Source: an uncultured Odoribacter sp. (GTDB taxonomy: Bacteria; Bacteroidota; Bacteroidia; Bacteroidales; Marinifilaceae). Taken from it: a stretch of 41,279 bases of DNA. The stretch lies in NCBI GenBank assembly GCA_900541415.1, contig UQJP01000032.1:1-41279 (forward strand), given 5' to 3'. This document shows, piece by piece, positions 15,992 to 23,990 of the stretch (position 1 is its first letter; each line of letters opens with the position of its first letter). Position numbers and translations under genes: made by a program. The notes under the pieces were generated by a model, which did no database searches, was not told the DNA's origin, and saw nothing but the letters and a program-made list of their open reading frames with translations.

Positions 15992-17524
15992 TCAAAAAAA
16001 CAACACCAATCCGGTTTCTATTCCCCAACGATAAACTCCGCCCGCCGAACGGACATATTGCCCTCCGGCCTCCACAGCCATACTGGTTTGTCCTTTCAAC
16101 GGCCAATGATACGCCAGGTCGAACTTTAATTCATAAAAATTCCTTTTTCGGTATTCATATTCCCGCACCCAAAAATCACCCACCGTTTCTTCGGCAGGAG
16201 GAGCATTTAAATCGGCTTTCAAATTCTTATACATTCCCCCGGCAAAATCCCAATGCAATTTCTGGCGGTTAAAATAATGTATCATACCTCCCGACAGAAC
16301 TCCTTTTATTCCGGCTATCTGTTGAGAATAATCCGGAAACAGGTATCGTTCCCGGTCGTTCTCCGCAATGACCTGTAAACCGTACCAATAGGCTGTTTTT
16401 TCCGAAGGTGTATGCTGGAAAACAGCCGAAAGTCTTCCGGACGCAGTTTCACGCTCATATTTATCCGATTCACTCAATACCCTCCACACATAAACTCCGG
16501 TTGCCGTGTCTGTCACTGTCTTCTCATAGCTTTTTTCAAGTCCGGTCTGGCTCATATATTTTCCTTCGGCTTCCAACAGCAGCACAGTCGTTTCTTTCAA
16601 ACGAAAACGCCAGTCTATTCCTGCTGTGACGGTTCCCTCCTTCAATAAAAAAGGAGTACGCAAGTCCCCTTCTTCCACCTCCATTTTCCGGTAGTCGTAC
16701 CTAAGCAAAAGACTTCCTCCGTATTTCTTTTTTTGCCTCAACTGCACACCCCCGCCATAGGAATGTGAACGGTAATAACGCCGGAACGAGCTTTCTATGC
16801 CGGAAAAACTATAATCATAAAGCCCGAATCCTTTCAAAAGATAAAAATAATCCTTACGGGACGGTTCTTCTATCCGGATCGTAAGATGTTGTTTATAAAA
16901 AGTATAATCCAGGAACAAACCTAAATCCCACGCTTTCACCCCCACCACGATTCCGGGATTCAACCTCAATTCCGAAATTGTATTTTTCGGACGCGGGTCG
17001 GCTTTCCGATAAGCCACAGTTCCCCGGTAATCGGCCCGCAGGCCGTAAATGATATTCTTTCCATACAAAGCGGCGCTTCCCCCCAAACGGTAAAGTTCAT
17101 GATAATAATTCCCTCCCAGCGAATCCACCACCAGATAAGGACCTAACAACCGTTCGTTCCTCACATCCGTATACCGGGTATTCCTGCGCAGCCCGCTTTC
17201 CCAGGTGGCAATTCCCGAATACATAAACTTCCCTTTCTCAACTCCATACCCCGATGCTTCTGCCTGATACAGATACCCCTTATTCCCGTCAAACTGAGAA
17301 TAAAAAGATTCTGCCTCATCCGTCCGGTAACGGAAAGCAAGCCAGCTTTTCCGTTTCTGCTCCAGCCAGCCGAAAGCAGCAGGATTAGAGCGATAGCCCT
17401 TCTCAAGACGGTCTATGGGCAATTCTCCGCAAAACAGAGAATCCTGCCCGGGGACAGAATCGTCTTTCCCCAGGCAGTATTGCCCCAATAGCAAGAATAA
17501 CATCAACCAGTGTAATCCCTTCAT
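15992..17524 (-). CDS. DUF6850 outer-membrane beta-barrel protein
   Basis: 510 residues with a signal peptide (about 1-19). Nearly the whole mature part consists of alternating beta strands rich in Tyr, Arg and Gly, ending in an aromatic C-terminus (G-L-V-L-F-F) typical of outer-membrane barrels handed to BAM. I recognise it as the DUF6850 family, which accompanies TonB receptors and DUF4876 proteins in Bacteroidota. It lies 18 nt after the DUF4876 gene. It has no plug or TonB box, so it may be a channel or a structural partner of the receptor. Function unknown. Confidence 0.82.
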   Translation of the reverse strand: MKGLHWLMLFLLLGQYCLGKDDSVPGQDSLFCGELPIDRLEKGYRSNPAAFGWLEQKRKSWLAFRYRTDEAESFYSQFDGNKGYLYQAEASGYGVEKGKFMYSGIATWESGLRRNTRYTDVRNERLLGPYLVVDSLGGNYYHELYRLGGSAALYGKNIIYGLRADYRGTVAYRKADPRPKNTISELRLNPGIVVGVKAWDLGLFLDYTFYKQHLTIRIEEPSRKDYFYLLKGFGLYDYSFSGIESSFRRYYRSHSYGGGVQLRQKKKYGGSLLLRYDYRKMEVEEGDLRTPFLLKEGTVTAGIDWRFRLKETTVLLLEAEGKYMSQTGLEKSYEKTVTDTATGVYVWRVLSESDKYERETASGRLSAVFQHTPSEKTAYWYGLQVIAENDRERYLFPDYSQQIAGIKGVLSGGMIHYFNRQKLHWDFAGGMYKNLKADLNAPPAEETVGDFWVREYEYRKRNFYELKFDLAYHWPLKGQTSMAVEAGGQYVRSAGGVYRWGIETGLVLFF

Positions 17525-17542
17525 TCGCCCTGTCCTCCGGAT

Positions 17543-18742
17543 TTATTGAGGAATAACAAAAGGAGTCGGAGTCTGTCCGGTTACAAAGTCATCCGAAGAA
17601 TTATTGGTATCCTGCAAATAAGCACGTCCATTCTCCCAACGTTCCACCTTACGGCGAACTGACTTTCCATTTCCGGAAGCATCTGTATAGCTATACCCTG
17701 CATCTATTGAAGAAGGTAAGGCCTTCACTTTCAGCCCGTCTTTTTTACTCAATTCCACTCCGTCGAAAACCAACGTACGGGGGATAGCATAACCATCCAG
17801 TTGTTTAGACCCGGAGGCATTCGGTACCTGCACAAAATTTTCATTCATAAATGTTTCCACATCTTTATCCGGGCGGAAAATAATATACGATTTAGTACCT
17901 TGCTGATTTAACACCCAAATGGTTTCTGTATAGCAGAAATTCTTAATCAAATTCGGAACTTCCGGCACATCAATGTCGGGAGCATTGGCATCCACCCATT
18001 CAAAATTAGCATTCGACAAATCGACCGGAGAATTCGGATTCAACGATTCATCCCCTTTGTGATTCAATGCTTTATTGGCAATCACCACACTTTTTCCGGG
18101 AGCTACCGGATAGTCTTTACCATTACCGGGAATTGAATAATAAGCCTGTACGGCAATCCGATCAGGCAAAAACTGATCCCATCTAACAGCCGATACAACA
18201 CTGGTTGTAATATAAGTTTCACCGATCGCCAAGCCATCTGCATACAGGGTATCGTCGCTGTTGTTAAATATTTCGATAAACTGGTCTTTTTGATAATTCT
18301 TATCGGCAGGAGTTTTGCTTCCTGCAAAATAGAGTTCTTTGATCAGCCAGGGGCTTCCCGTTTCCGAATACTCCATATCTAAAATCACGGTCTGTTCCAA
18401 TCCCGCAATACTCTGGCTTTGTTTGGAAGCCTGGAATCGCAGGGTAATAGCGCCCACCGTATCCGTAGTTGATAATTTCTCTCCTGCAACCTTAATATGA
18501 TACACACCTTCTTCCACCAGCGTACTCCATTTTCCGTCGGTGTCTGTCGTTCCGCTCACCCCTCTGTTCGTCGAGGTATTGGTAAGGGTCACCGTCAAAC
18601 CATCCCCGGCCAATGAGTTATACTCTTCCGGCATCTGCGTTTGAACGGTTACCGTAGTGAATTTCACATCCTTATCCGACTCGGAACAGGCGGCCAGCAG
18701 AAAGGCGAACACTGTTCCCAAAATTAAAATTGTTGTTTTCAT
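17543..18742 (-). CDS. DUF4876 surface lipoprotein
   Basis: 399 residues. A lipoprotein signal ends in L-L-A-A-C with C19. Next comes a transthyretin-like module (about 25-115, T-D-T-D-G-K-W-S-T-L-V-E-E-G-V-Y). The following DUF4876 domain includes L-I-K-E-L-Y-F-A-G then Q-F-I-E-I-F-N-N-S-D-D-T-L-Y-A-D-G (about 150-190), which resembles a lamin-tail-type fold. The residues after C19 are S-E-S-D-K-D, compatible with the Bacteroidota surface-export signal of acidic residues just after the Cys. It lies directly after the TonB receptor (32-nt gap), the usual place for a ligand-capturing surface lipoprotein. The ligand is unknown. Confidence 0.85.
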   Translation of the reverse strand: MKTTILILGTVFAFLLAACSESDKDVKFTTVTVQTQMPEEYNSLAGDGLTVTLTNTSTNRGVSGTTDTDGKWSTLVEEGVYHIKVAGEKLSTTDTVGAITLRFQASKQSQSIAGLEQTVILDMEYSETGSPWLIKELYFAGSKTPADKNYQKDQFIEIFNNSDDTLYADGLAIGETYITTSVVSAVRWDQFLPDRIAVQAYYSIPGNGKDYPVAPGKSVVIANKALNHKGDESLNPNSPVDLSNANFEWVDANAPDIDVPEVPNLIKNFCYTETIWVLNQQGTKSYIIFRPDKDVETFMNENFVQVPNASGSKQLDGYAIPRTLVFDGVELSKKDGLKVKALPSSIDAGYSYTDASGNGKSVRRKVERWENGRAYLQDTNNSSDDFVTGQTPTPFVIPQ

Positions 18743-18774
18743 GTGTTACTATTTATTGTTATTGTTTATAATGA

Positions 18775-21501
18775 TTATATTGTTATCCCCAATTCCGCAC
18801 CGAAAGCAGGTATGACCCAAGCACGGTCTTCTGCGGTTGTTTTTGTTTTGTACTTTGGATTATAATCCCAAAGTCGGTTCACCATAAAAGAAATATTCAA
18901 ATGTTTCCCGATTTCCTTAGTCGCTTTCAGGTTTAACGTAATTGAAACCGGAGTGCGACTTTCCTTAAAATAGTTTTCTGAAAATTTCCGGATCAAGGGC
19001 TGAAAACGAACATCGTTCGCCTCTTTCTCTGTAAATGGACGAGTCACTCCTGCCGGATCGATATACGCCACAGGTACCCCGGAAAATGGCTTGGTCTGCG
19101 AAGAAGTAAACCAAACGGTTTGCAACAAAGCGGAAAAAAGTAACCTGAACCGGGGGATATGTGTCCTGATCCACATATTGGTATTGAATTGTTTCTTCAC
19201 ATTGCTATTCGAATTCCAGTCATAAATACCGGCATAGAGATAGGGTTTCCCATTCACAGTGGTTTGCGGACGATACTGCATCAGCAGACTGACATCGTAA
19301 AGCGTTTTATAATAAGCACCGTTTAATTCTATCTCTGTGCGTAAAGCATTGATCTGTGGTATCACGATGCGGTACTCCACCCCCCTTTTCCTTAACCGGG
19401 AAGCGTTAAGCGTAGTGGTATAACTTTTCAGCAGAGTATCGGCACGGGGAGAAAAATCCTCTATCCCCGGTTTTCCGGCAGGCAAAACAGCCGGATTATC
19501 ATACTTCGTATATTGAAAAGAAAAGTAATTCGTAGCCGATTCAAAACCACTATTGGACAGTTCGTGAAAATAAGTAAGGTTCAGCCTGAAATCTCCCACC
19601 TGCCAAGCAGCCCCGATTTCATATTTTTTATTCCGGTTTACCGACAATTTCGGATTTTCCCGGTTTTTCACCTGCGTATTTACCCACAAAAAACGATTTT
19701 CAGGAGTCTGTGAATAATAATTGGCGGCAATTTCATCATACCATACGCAGTCGGGATACAACATATCCAACGTGGGAAATTTCACCTGTTCGCCATATCC
19801 TCCCCGGATGGTAAGGGCAGATTCCCACTTTCCGATCTGCATGCCCGAATAGGTATAGCCCAAATTTACGCGTGGCTCGGCAAACCATTTTCCGTGCAAA
19901 AAATATTCCGACGGCAGATTGGCCGGATTCGTCAGACGCACACCGACCGTCAATCCCAATTGATGTGATAAATGCCTGTAACGAATCTGTTCTTCGATAA
20001 AAACGGCATTATTCACCATAGCCCTCACCGAACGTAAAGACCGGGGACGCGACGAAGCGCTGTTCGTAGGAAAAGGAGGACGTTCCAAATCGTATATCGC
20101 TCCCCGTCCCAGATTTTTAGCCGTGCGGTTCTCTATCCCCACCAACACCCGGTGATTTGTATTCCCCAATTCGAAATTGGAAACAGCAGACAATTGCCAG
20201 AAAAAATTAAAAGGCTTATTCTCCACCTTATATTGGCTGACATAAGTGGTGGGTAAATAAAGTCCCTCCTGTTCTCCCGCCTGCTGGGCAAGTGGCAAAG
20301 GCATCGGCCCGGTAAGCGAAACCGTCTTATCGCGATTCAGTATATCCGCCGTATAATCCCCGGAAACAGTCATTTCCAACTTACTCAACCCTTTCCACTT
20401 CGGCTGTAAAGCCGTATTGAGCGTCACCCCGAAACGATTATAGGTAGCCGAATAGGTATCTTCGGCAAGAGTGAGGTCGGGATCGTTCTTTTCCTTATCC
20501 AAAGTTCCGGTATAAGTTCCCTGAATATCGTAGCGCCAATCCCCGATACGGGTATTTTTCTGATTCTCATACATTGCCTGAGCTGTGATCCGGGTATAGG
20601 TCTGCAAATTTTCACGCACATCGGGTTTCGCCTGAACGACATCTCCTCCTAAATGCAAAGTTCCCCGGCGTTCCCCCAGTTTAAAACCTTTTCCCACATA
20701 CGCCAGTTTATTGAGAGGATTTGCCTTTATCCGTATTTCCAAAGGAGAGATTCCCAATTTTGATTTCAGTAAAACCACCCCACTACTCAAATCCCCGTAT
20801 TTCACAGAGGATATTCCGGGAATCACTTCCACTTCCTCCAAATGATCGGTGGAAAGCAGGCGCAGGTCAACCCCCGCATTTACCGTAGAACGCTCCTTCA
20901 TCTGATCGTCTCCCCCATACATGGCCGATAAATTGGCATTGTTCGACATCGGCGCACCGTCCCTGATAATAGCCATTCCCAAAGCCGTGTTCTTATCCGA
21001 ACCAGCCTGGCGCGAAGTCACCTGATTCACATTACTCATATCGCCGTCGGTAGAAAGGTAACCCGGTAAAAGCTGGAAAACATCGGCCAAAGAAGAAGGT
21101 TGTATGTGGTCGAGAGCGCTTTTGGATATTTTCATGGATGTTCCGGACTGATTGTATTCTGCCCTTACTTTCACTTCGTTCAACTGTAAGGTCAACCTTT
21201 CAATAGCCAGTTCGAGAGTCGTATCTTTTCCTACTGTCATCGCCAAAGTAAAAGGCGCATAACCCAGGTACGAAACCGTAATACTCCACTTACCTCCCGG
21301 AACACCTTCCAAATGAAATTTTCCATCCGCTCCGGTCAGCGTTCCTTTTCCCAACTCCTCGATTCCCACCGTAGCATATTCCATGGCAAGTCCCGTCCCC
21401 TTATCCCGCACAATTCCCGCAACCGTATACTTTCCCCCCTCCATTGCATACACACCGCTAAAGCCCAGAAATAGATAGAACAGACAGAATATTTTTAACA
21501 T
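18775..21501 (-). CDS. TonB-dependent receptor (CarboxypepD_reg type)
   Basis: About 908 residues from ATG 21501. Signal peptide about 1-20, CarboxypepD_reg-like domain (about 25-110, V-A-G-I-V-R-D-K-G-T-G to the G-Y-A-P-F-T block), plug (about 125-250) with D-V-F-Q-L-L-P-G-Y-L and the I-R-D-G-A-P-M segment, then a 22-strand-type barrel. It imports a substrate across the outer membrane using TonB energy. It lacks the SusC-type size (about 1,000 residues) and no SusD follows, so it is more like a metal-complex or cofactor receptor. The longest frame starts with GTG at 21525, but a -7 element at 21531-21538 leaves no leader for it, so the ATG is preferred. First gene of the operon. Confidence 0.93.
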   Translation of the reverse strand: MLKIFCLFYLFLGFSGVYAMEGGKYTVAGIVRDKGTGLAMEYATVGIEELGKGTLTGADGKFHLEGVPGGKWSITVSYLGYAPFTLAMTVGKDTTLELAIERLTLQLNEVKVRAEYNQSGTSMKISKSALDHIQPSSLADVFQLLPGYLSTDGDMSNVNQVTSRQAGSDKNTALGMAIIRDGAPMSNNANLSAMYGGDDQMKERSTVNAGVDLRLLSTDHLEEVEVIPGISSVKYGDLSSGVVLLKSKLGISPLEIRIKANPLNKLAYVGKGFKLGERRGTLHLGGDVVQAKPDVRENLQTYTRITAQAMYENQKNTRIGDWRYDIQGTYTGTLDKEKNDPDLTLAEDTYSATYNRFGVTLNTALQPKWKGLSKLEMTVSGDYTADILNRDKTVSLTGPMPLPLAQQAGEQEGLYLPTTYVSQYKVENKPFNFFWQLSAVSNFELGNTNHRVLVGIENRTAKNLGRGAIYDLERPPFPTNSASSRPRSLRSVRAMVNNAVFIEEQIRYRHLSHQLGLTVGVRLTNPANLPSEYFLHGKWFAEPRVNLGYTYSGMQIGKWESALTIRGGYGEQVKFPTLDMLYPDCVWYDEIAANYYSQTPENRFLWVNTQVKNRENPKLSVNRNKKYEIGAAWQVGDFRLNLTYFHELSNSGFESATNYFSFQYTKYDNPAVLPAGKPGIEDFSPRADTLLKSYTTTLNASRLRKRGVEYRIVIPQINALRTEIELNGAYYKTLYDVSLLMQYRPQTTVNGKPYLYAGIYDWNSNSNVKKQFNTNMWIRTHIPRFRLLFSALLQTVWFTSSQTKPFSGVPVAYIDPAGVTRPFTEKEANDVRFQPLIRKFSENYFKESRTPVSITLNLKATKEIGKHLNISFMVNRLWDYNPKYKTKTTAEDRAWVIPAFGAELGITI

Positions 21502-21530
21502 ATACAGTAAAGTCGATATTTTCACGCGTA

Positions 21531-21538
21531 CAAAAATA
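21531..21538 (-). promoter_or_regulatory. -7 promoter element of the TonB receptor operon
   Basis: The minus strand reads TATTTTTG, a TAnnTTTG match 30 nt before the ATG at 21501. No proper -33 element is seen, so an activator or extracytoplasmic sigma factor may be needed. The rest of 21539-21778 contains no gene that I can see. Confidence 0.6.
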
Positions 21539-21778
21539 AAGGGACAAACCGGATCGGTAAATCCCCATATTCGGGTATTTTGTCATTCCATATCCCCAAC
21601 TGTGGGGACGACTTCCTACATATCAAAATTACTGAACACGAAACACACAAAATGTTCGGAAACAAAAGGGAAATAGCATAAAAGAGGCGACCCGATACGT
21701 TCTTTCAAGCCTCTGAAAATTAAATATTTGAAGACACACCCGGATAGAGGGGTACGAATAAAAACAAAAAAGAGAGGA

Positions 21779-21804
21779 GACTGTCTTCGAATCGTTAGAC
21801 AGTC
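21779..21804. repeat. hairpin, copy B of the repeated intergenic element
   Basis: GACTGTCT pairs with AGACAGTC around the 10-nt loop TCGAATCGTT. The loop differs by one base from copy A, while a stem pair has changed from C-G to T-A. On the minus strand the stem leads into TCCTCTCTTTTTTG, so it can end the adk transcript. Confidence 0.85.
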
Positions 21805-21843
21805 CCCCCCCTCTGAATTTTACCTGAAATATATTGGTAGTTC

Positions 21844-22416
21844 TTATTTCATGCCCTCGATAGCCTGAGTAATGGAATGGAACACCTCGTCCATCGTATT
21901 ATCCCCCTCTACATCCACATGCACCCCTTTCCGGCGATAATGGTTGGCAACATGCACCGTTTTATCATGGTATTCTTTAAAGCGTTTTTCGATCACTTCT
22001 TCATTATCGTCAGCCCGTCCTTCCACCTTAGCCCTTTCCAGCATTCTACGCTTCAGTTCTTCAAAAGGCACATTGATACATATCAATCCTTTCAGCGGAC
22101 TCCCGGTTTTTTCCAGCATTTCGTCCAAAATTTCAGCCTGCGCCACCGTACGGGGAAAACCGTCGAAAAGGAACCCGTCCACACCCTTCGTGCCGTCAAT
22201 GCTGCTGGCTATCATTTTTACAACCAGTTCGTCAGACAATAACTGACCGTTATTAATAATATCCGCAGCAATCTTCCCCAGCTCCGTTCCTTCTGCTATT
22301 TCCCGGCGAATCATGTCCCCGGTGGACAAATGTGCCAGATTATATTTTTCAGCTATTCTTTTTGCCTGAGTTCCTTTACCGGCTCCCGGAGGGCCAAATA
22401 ATGCGATATTCAACAT
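21844..22416 (-). CDS. adk: adenylate kinase
   Basis: 190 residues. The P-loop GPPGAGKGTQ lies at about 8-17, the AMP-binding L-S-T-G-D-M-I-R-R-E follows, and the F-D-G-F-P-R-T motif lies at about 84-90. The LID is short (E-G-R-A-D-D-N-E-E-V), so this is the short form without zinc fingers (about 190 rather than 214 residues). It interconverts AMP plus ATP and two ADP in the cytoplasm. The gene stands alone with a good promoter upstream and a hairpin 40 nt past its stop. Confidence 0.98.
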   Translation of the reverse strand: MLNIALFGPPGAGKGTQAKRIAEKYNLAHLSTGDMIRREIAEGTELGKIAADIINNGQLLSDELVVKMIASSIDGTKGVDGFLFDGFPRTVAQAEILDEMLEKTGSPLKGLICINVPFEELKRRMLERAKVEGRADDNEEVIEKRFKEYHDKTVHVANHYRRKGVHVDVEGDNTMDEVFHSITQAIEGMK

Positions 22417-22447
22417 GTTTGATTAATTTTAAGATTATTTCCGTTTC

Positions 22448-22477
22448 CAAAGGTAAAAAAAACATCCTAATCCTCAA
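22448..22477 (-). promoter_or_regulatory. housekeeping promoter of adk
   Basis: On the minus strand TTTG (22474-22477) and TACCTTTG (22448-22455) are spaced by 18 nt, close to the primary sigma factor consensus. The start codon follows 31 nt after the -7 element. A second TATTTTTG lies at 22540-22547 on the same strand. Confidence 0.75.
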
Positions 22478-22506
22478 AAAACAAAAGCCGCGATTCCCTG
22501 AAATAT

Positions 22507-22530
22507 ACCTTCCATAAAAAGTATGAAGGT
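22507..22530. other. imperfect inverted repeat between adk and the OmpA gene
   Basis: ACCTTCCATA pairs with TATGAAGGT, with one bulged base. It is the only clear dyad in the 311-nt divergent region 22417-22727, which holds no gene. It may be an operator or a leader hairpin. No clean TAnnTTTG was found for the OmpA gene; the nearest is ATAAATTTTG near 22694-22703. Confidence 0.35.
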
Positions 22531-22727
22531 TAAAAATTACAAAAATACACATTATATCGGTCAAAATTTGAAACGCATTCAACCCTATTTTCGTTATTCC
22601 CTTAGTCTTGATACACCGGTCTTTATTCCCCCACGGATTTGAGATCAACTAATTGAATTTAAATATCAAGGAGAATTGAAAGAAAAAAACGTCAATAAAT
22701 TTTGAGTTACTTAATTTTAAAAATGTT

Positions 22728-23855
22728 ATGAAAAAAGGATTACTGTTATTAGTATTGGCTGCTGGTCTATGTGGAATAGCAAAGGCACAGGGGCAGGTGG
22801 AAGAAGTGATACTGGAACAACGCCTTCCGGGTTATAAAACCACATTTGAAGCCAACCCATTCTGGCATAACTGGTTCATTTCTGCTAATTTCGGAGCGAA
22901 TGCACTATTTGCAGAACACTCCTCTCAAGCTAAATTTAAGAATACGATCACTTTTATGCCGACTTTGGCAGTAGGAAAATGGTTTAATCCCTGGTGGGGA
23001 GTACGTTTACAAGGTGGCGGCGGCGCTCTGCACGGTTTCACCGAAGGGGCAAACAGCATGATCCACATGCACTACATGCATTTACATGCCGACTTTATGT
23101 TGGGATTGATCAACTTTTTCGCTAAATACAATCCCGACCGGAGATTCGACATTGTTCCTTTCGTCGGTATCGGTGGAATGACCCGGAAAAAAGACCAATC
23201 TTTCACCATCAATGCAGGTATCCAGGCACGCTATGCCATTTCTCCGCGTTTTGATGTGAACGTTGAATTTCAGGGGATGATCCTGGATGACGACCTCGTT
23301 GTAAGGGGAGGTTTCCCGAACGATGGAATCGGCGGTCTGACCGCAGGTATCACTTACCGCTTTAAAAACAGAAGTTTCCGCACAGCACCGAAACAGATCG
23401 TACTCGACGAAATGGCCGCAGCCAACTTAATATTGGCTAATCAGGTGTCGCAGTTGCAAAACCGTCCGCCAGAAATAAAGGTTGTTGAAAAAGAAGTAGT
23501 GAAGAAAGAAGTTGCCGATGTATATGCATCCATTCCTTCCACCATTCCTTTCAAATTCAACAGCGCTGTTATTCAGGATGTTTACGAACCGCTCATTTAT
23601 AACATCGGAACTTTCCTGAAACAGAATCCCAATGCTAAAATACGCATCGTAGGATACGCCGATAAATTCGGGCCGATCAATGTGAATCTGAAAATTTCAG
23701 AAGAACGTGCCAATGCGGTTGCCAATATGCTGAAAAAAGATTACGGAATCAGTGCAGACCGGATGGTAATCGAATATGTAGGAAAAGAAAAACCATACTA
23801 CAAGAACGAAAACAAATGGAACCGTTGCGCTATGGTTGAACTCATCAATAAATAA
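22728..23855 (+). CDS. OmpA-family outer-membrane protein
   Basis: 375 residues: signal peptide (about 1-20, ending A-K-A-Q), an 8-stranded barrel domain (about 45-215) with G-V-R-L-Q-G-G-G-G-A-L-H and G-I-T-Y-R-F-K-N-R, a coiled linker (about 220-265) and a C-terminal OmpA peptidoglycan-binding domain (about 270-375). The last includes I-V-G-Y-A-D-K-F-G, then L-K-I-S-E-E-R-A-N-A-V and a final N-R-C-A-M-V-E. It anchors the outer membrane to the cell wall and may form a small pore. The long A-rich leader suggests strong expression, common for major Bacteroidota OmpA proteins. A strong terminator follows. Confidence 0.95.
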   Translation: MKKGLLLLVLAAGLCGIAKAQGQVEEVILEQRLPGYKTTFEANPFWHNWFISANFGANALFAEHSSQAKFKNTITFMPTLAVGKWFNPWWGVRLQGGGGALHGFTEGANSMIHMHYMHLHADFMLGLINFFAKYNPDRRFDIVPFVGIGGMTRKKDQSFTINAGIQARYAISPRFDVNVEFQGMILDDDLVVRGGFPNDGIGGLTAGITYRFKNRSFRTAPKQIVLDEMAAANLILANQVSQLQNRPPEIKVVEKEVVKKEVADVYASIPSTIPFKFNSAVIQDVYEPLIYNIGTFLKQNPNAKIRIVGYADKFGPINVNLKISEERANAVANMLKKDYGISADRMVIEYVGKEKPYYKNENKWNRCAMVELINK

Positions 23856-23880
23856 ACTCTTGGTTTAAGTATTATTTTGC

Positions 23881-23936
23881 AGGAATAGTTTTCCCCGGCC
23901 CGATAAACGGGACTGAGGAAAACTATTCCTTTTTAC
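23881..23936 (+). terminator. intrinsic terminator of the OmpA gene
   Basis: AGGAATAGTTTTCC pairs perfectly with GGAAAACTATTCCT (14 bp) around a loop of 23 nt that contains an inner CCCG/CGGG stem. A T run follows. Confidence 0.93.
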
Positions 23937-23963
23937 ACCTATTTCATAAACGATTGTTTTTCT

Positions 23964-23971
23964 TAATTTTG
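23964..23971 (+). promoter_or_regulatory. -7 promoter element of the PBP1A gene
   Basis: TAATTTTG matches TAnnTTTG, 20 nt before the ATG at 23991. No good -33 TTTG is seen at the expected distance. Confidence 0.55.
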
Positions 23972-23990
23972 TCATGGAAAACAATGGATT

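Noticed and set aside
18775..21501. The TonB receptor as a SusC of a polysaccharide utilisation locus
   Set aside because: No SusD follows, no glycosidase is in the operon, and the protein is shorter than typical SusC; the glucan enzymes belong to a separate unit on the other strand.
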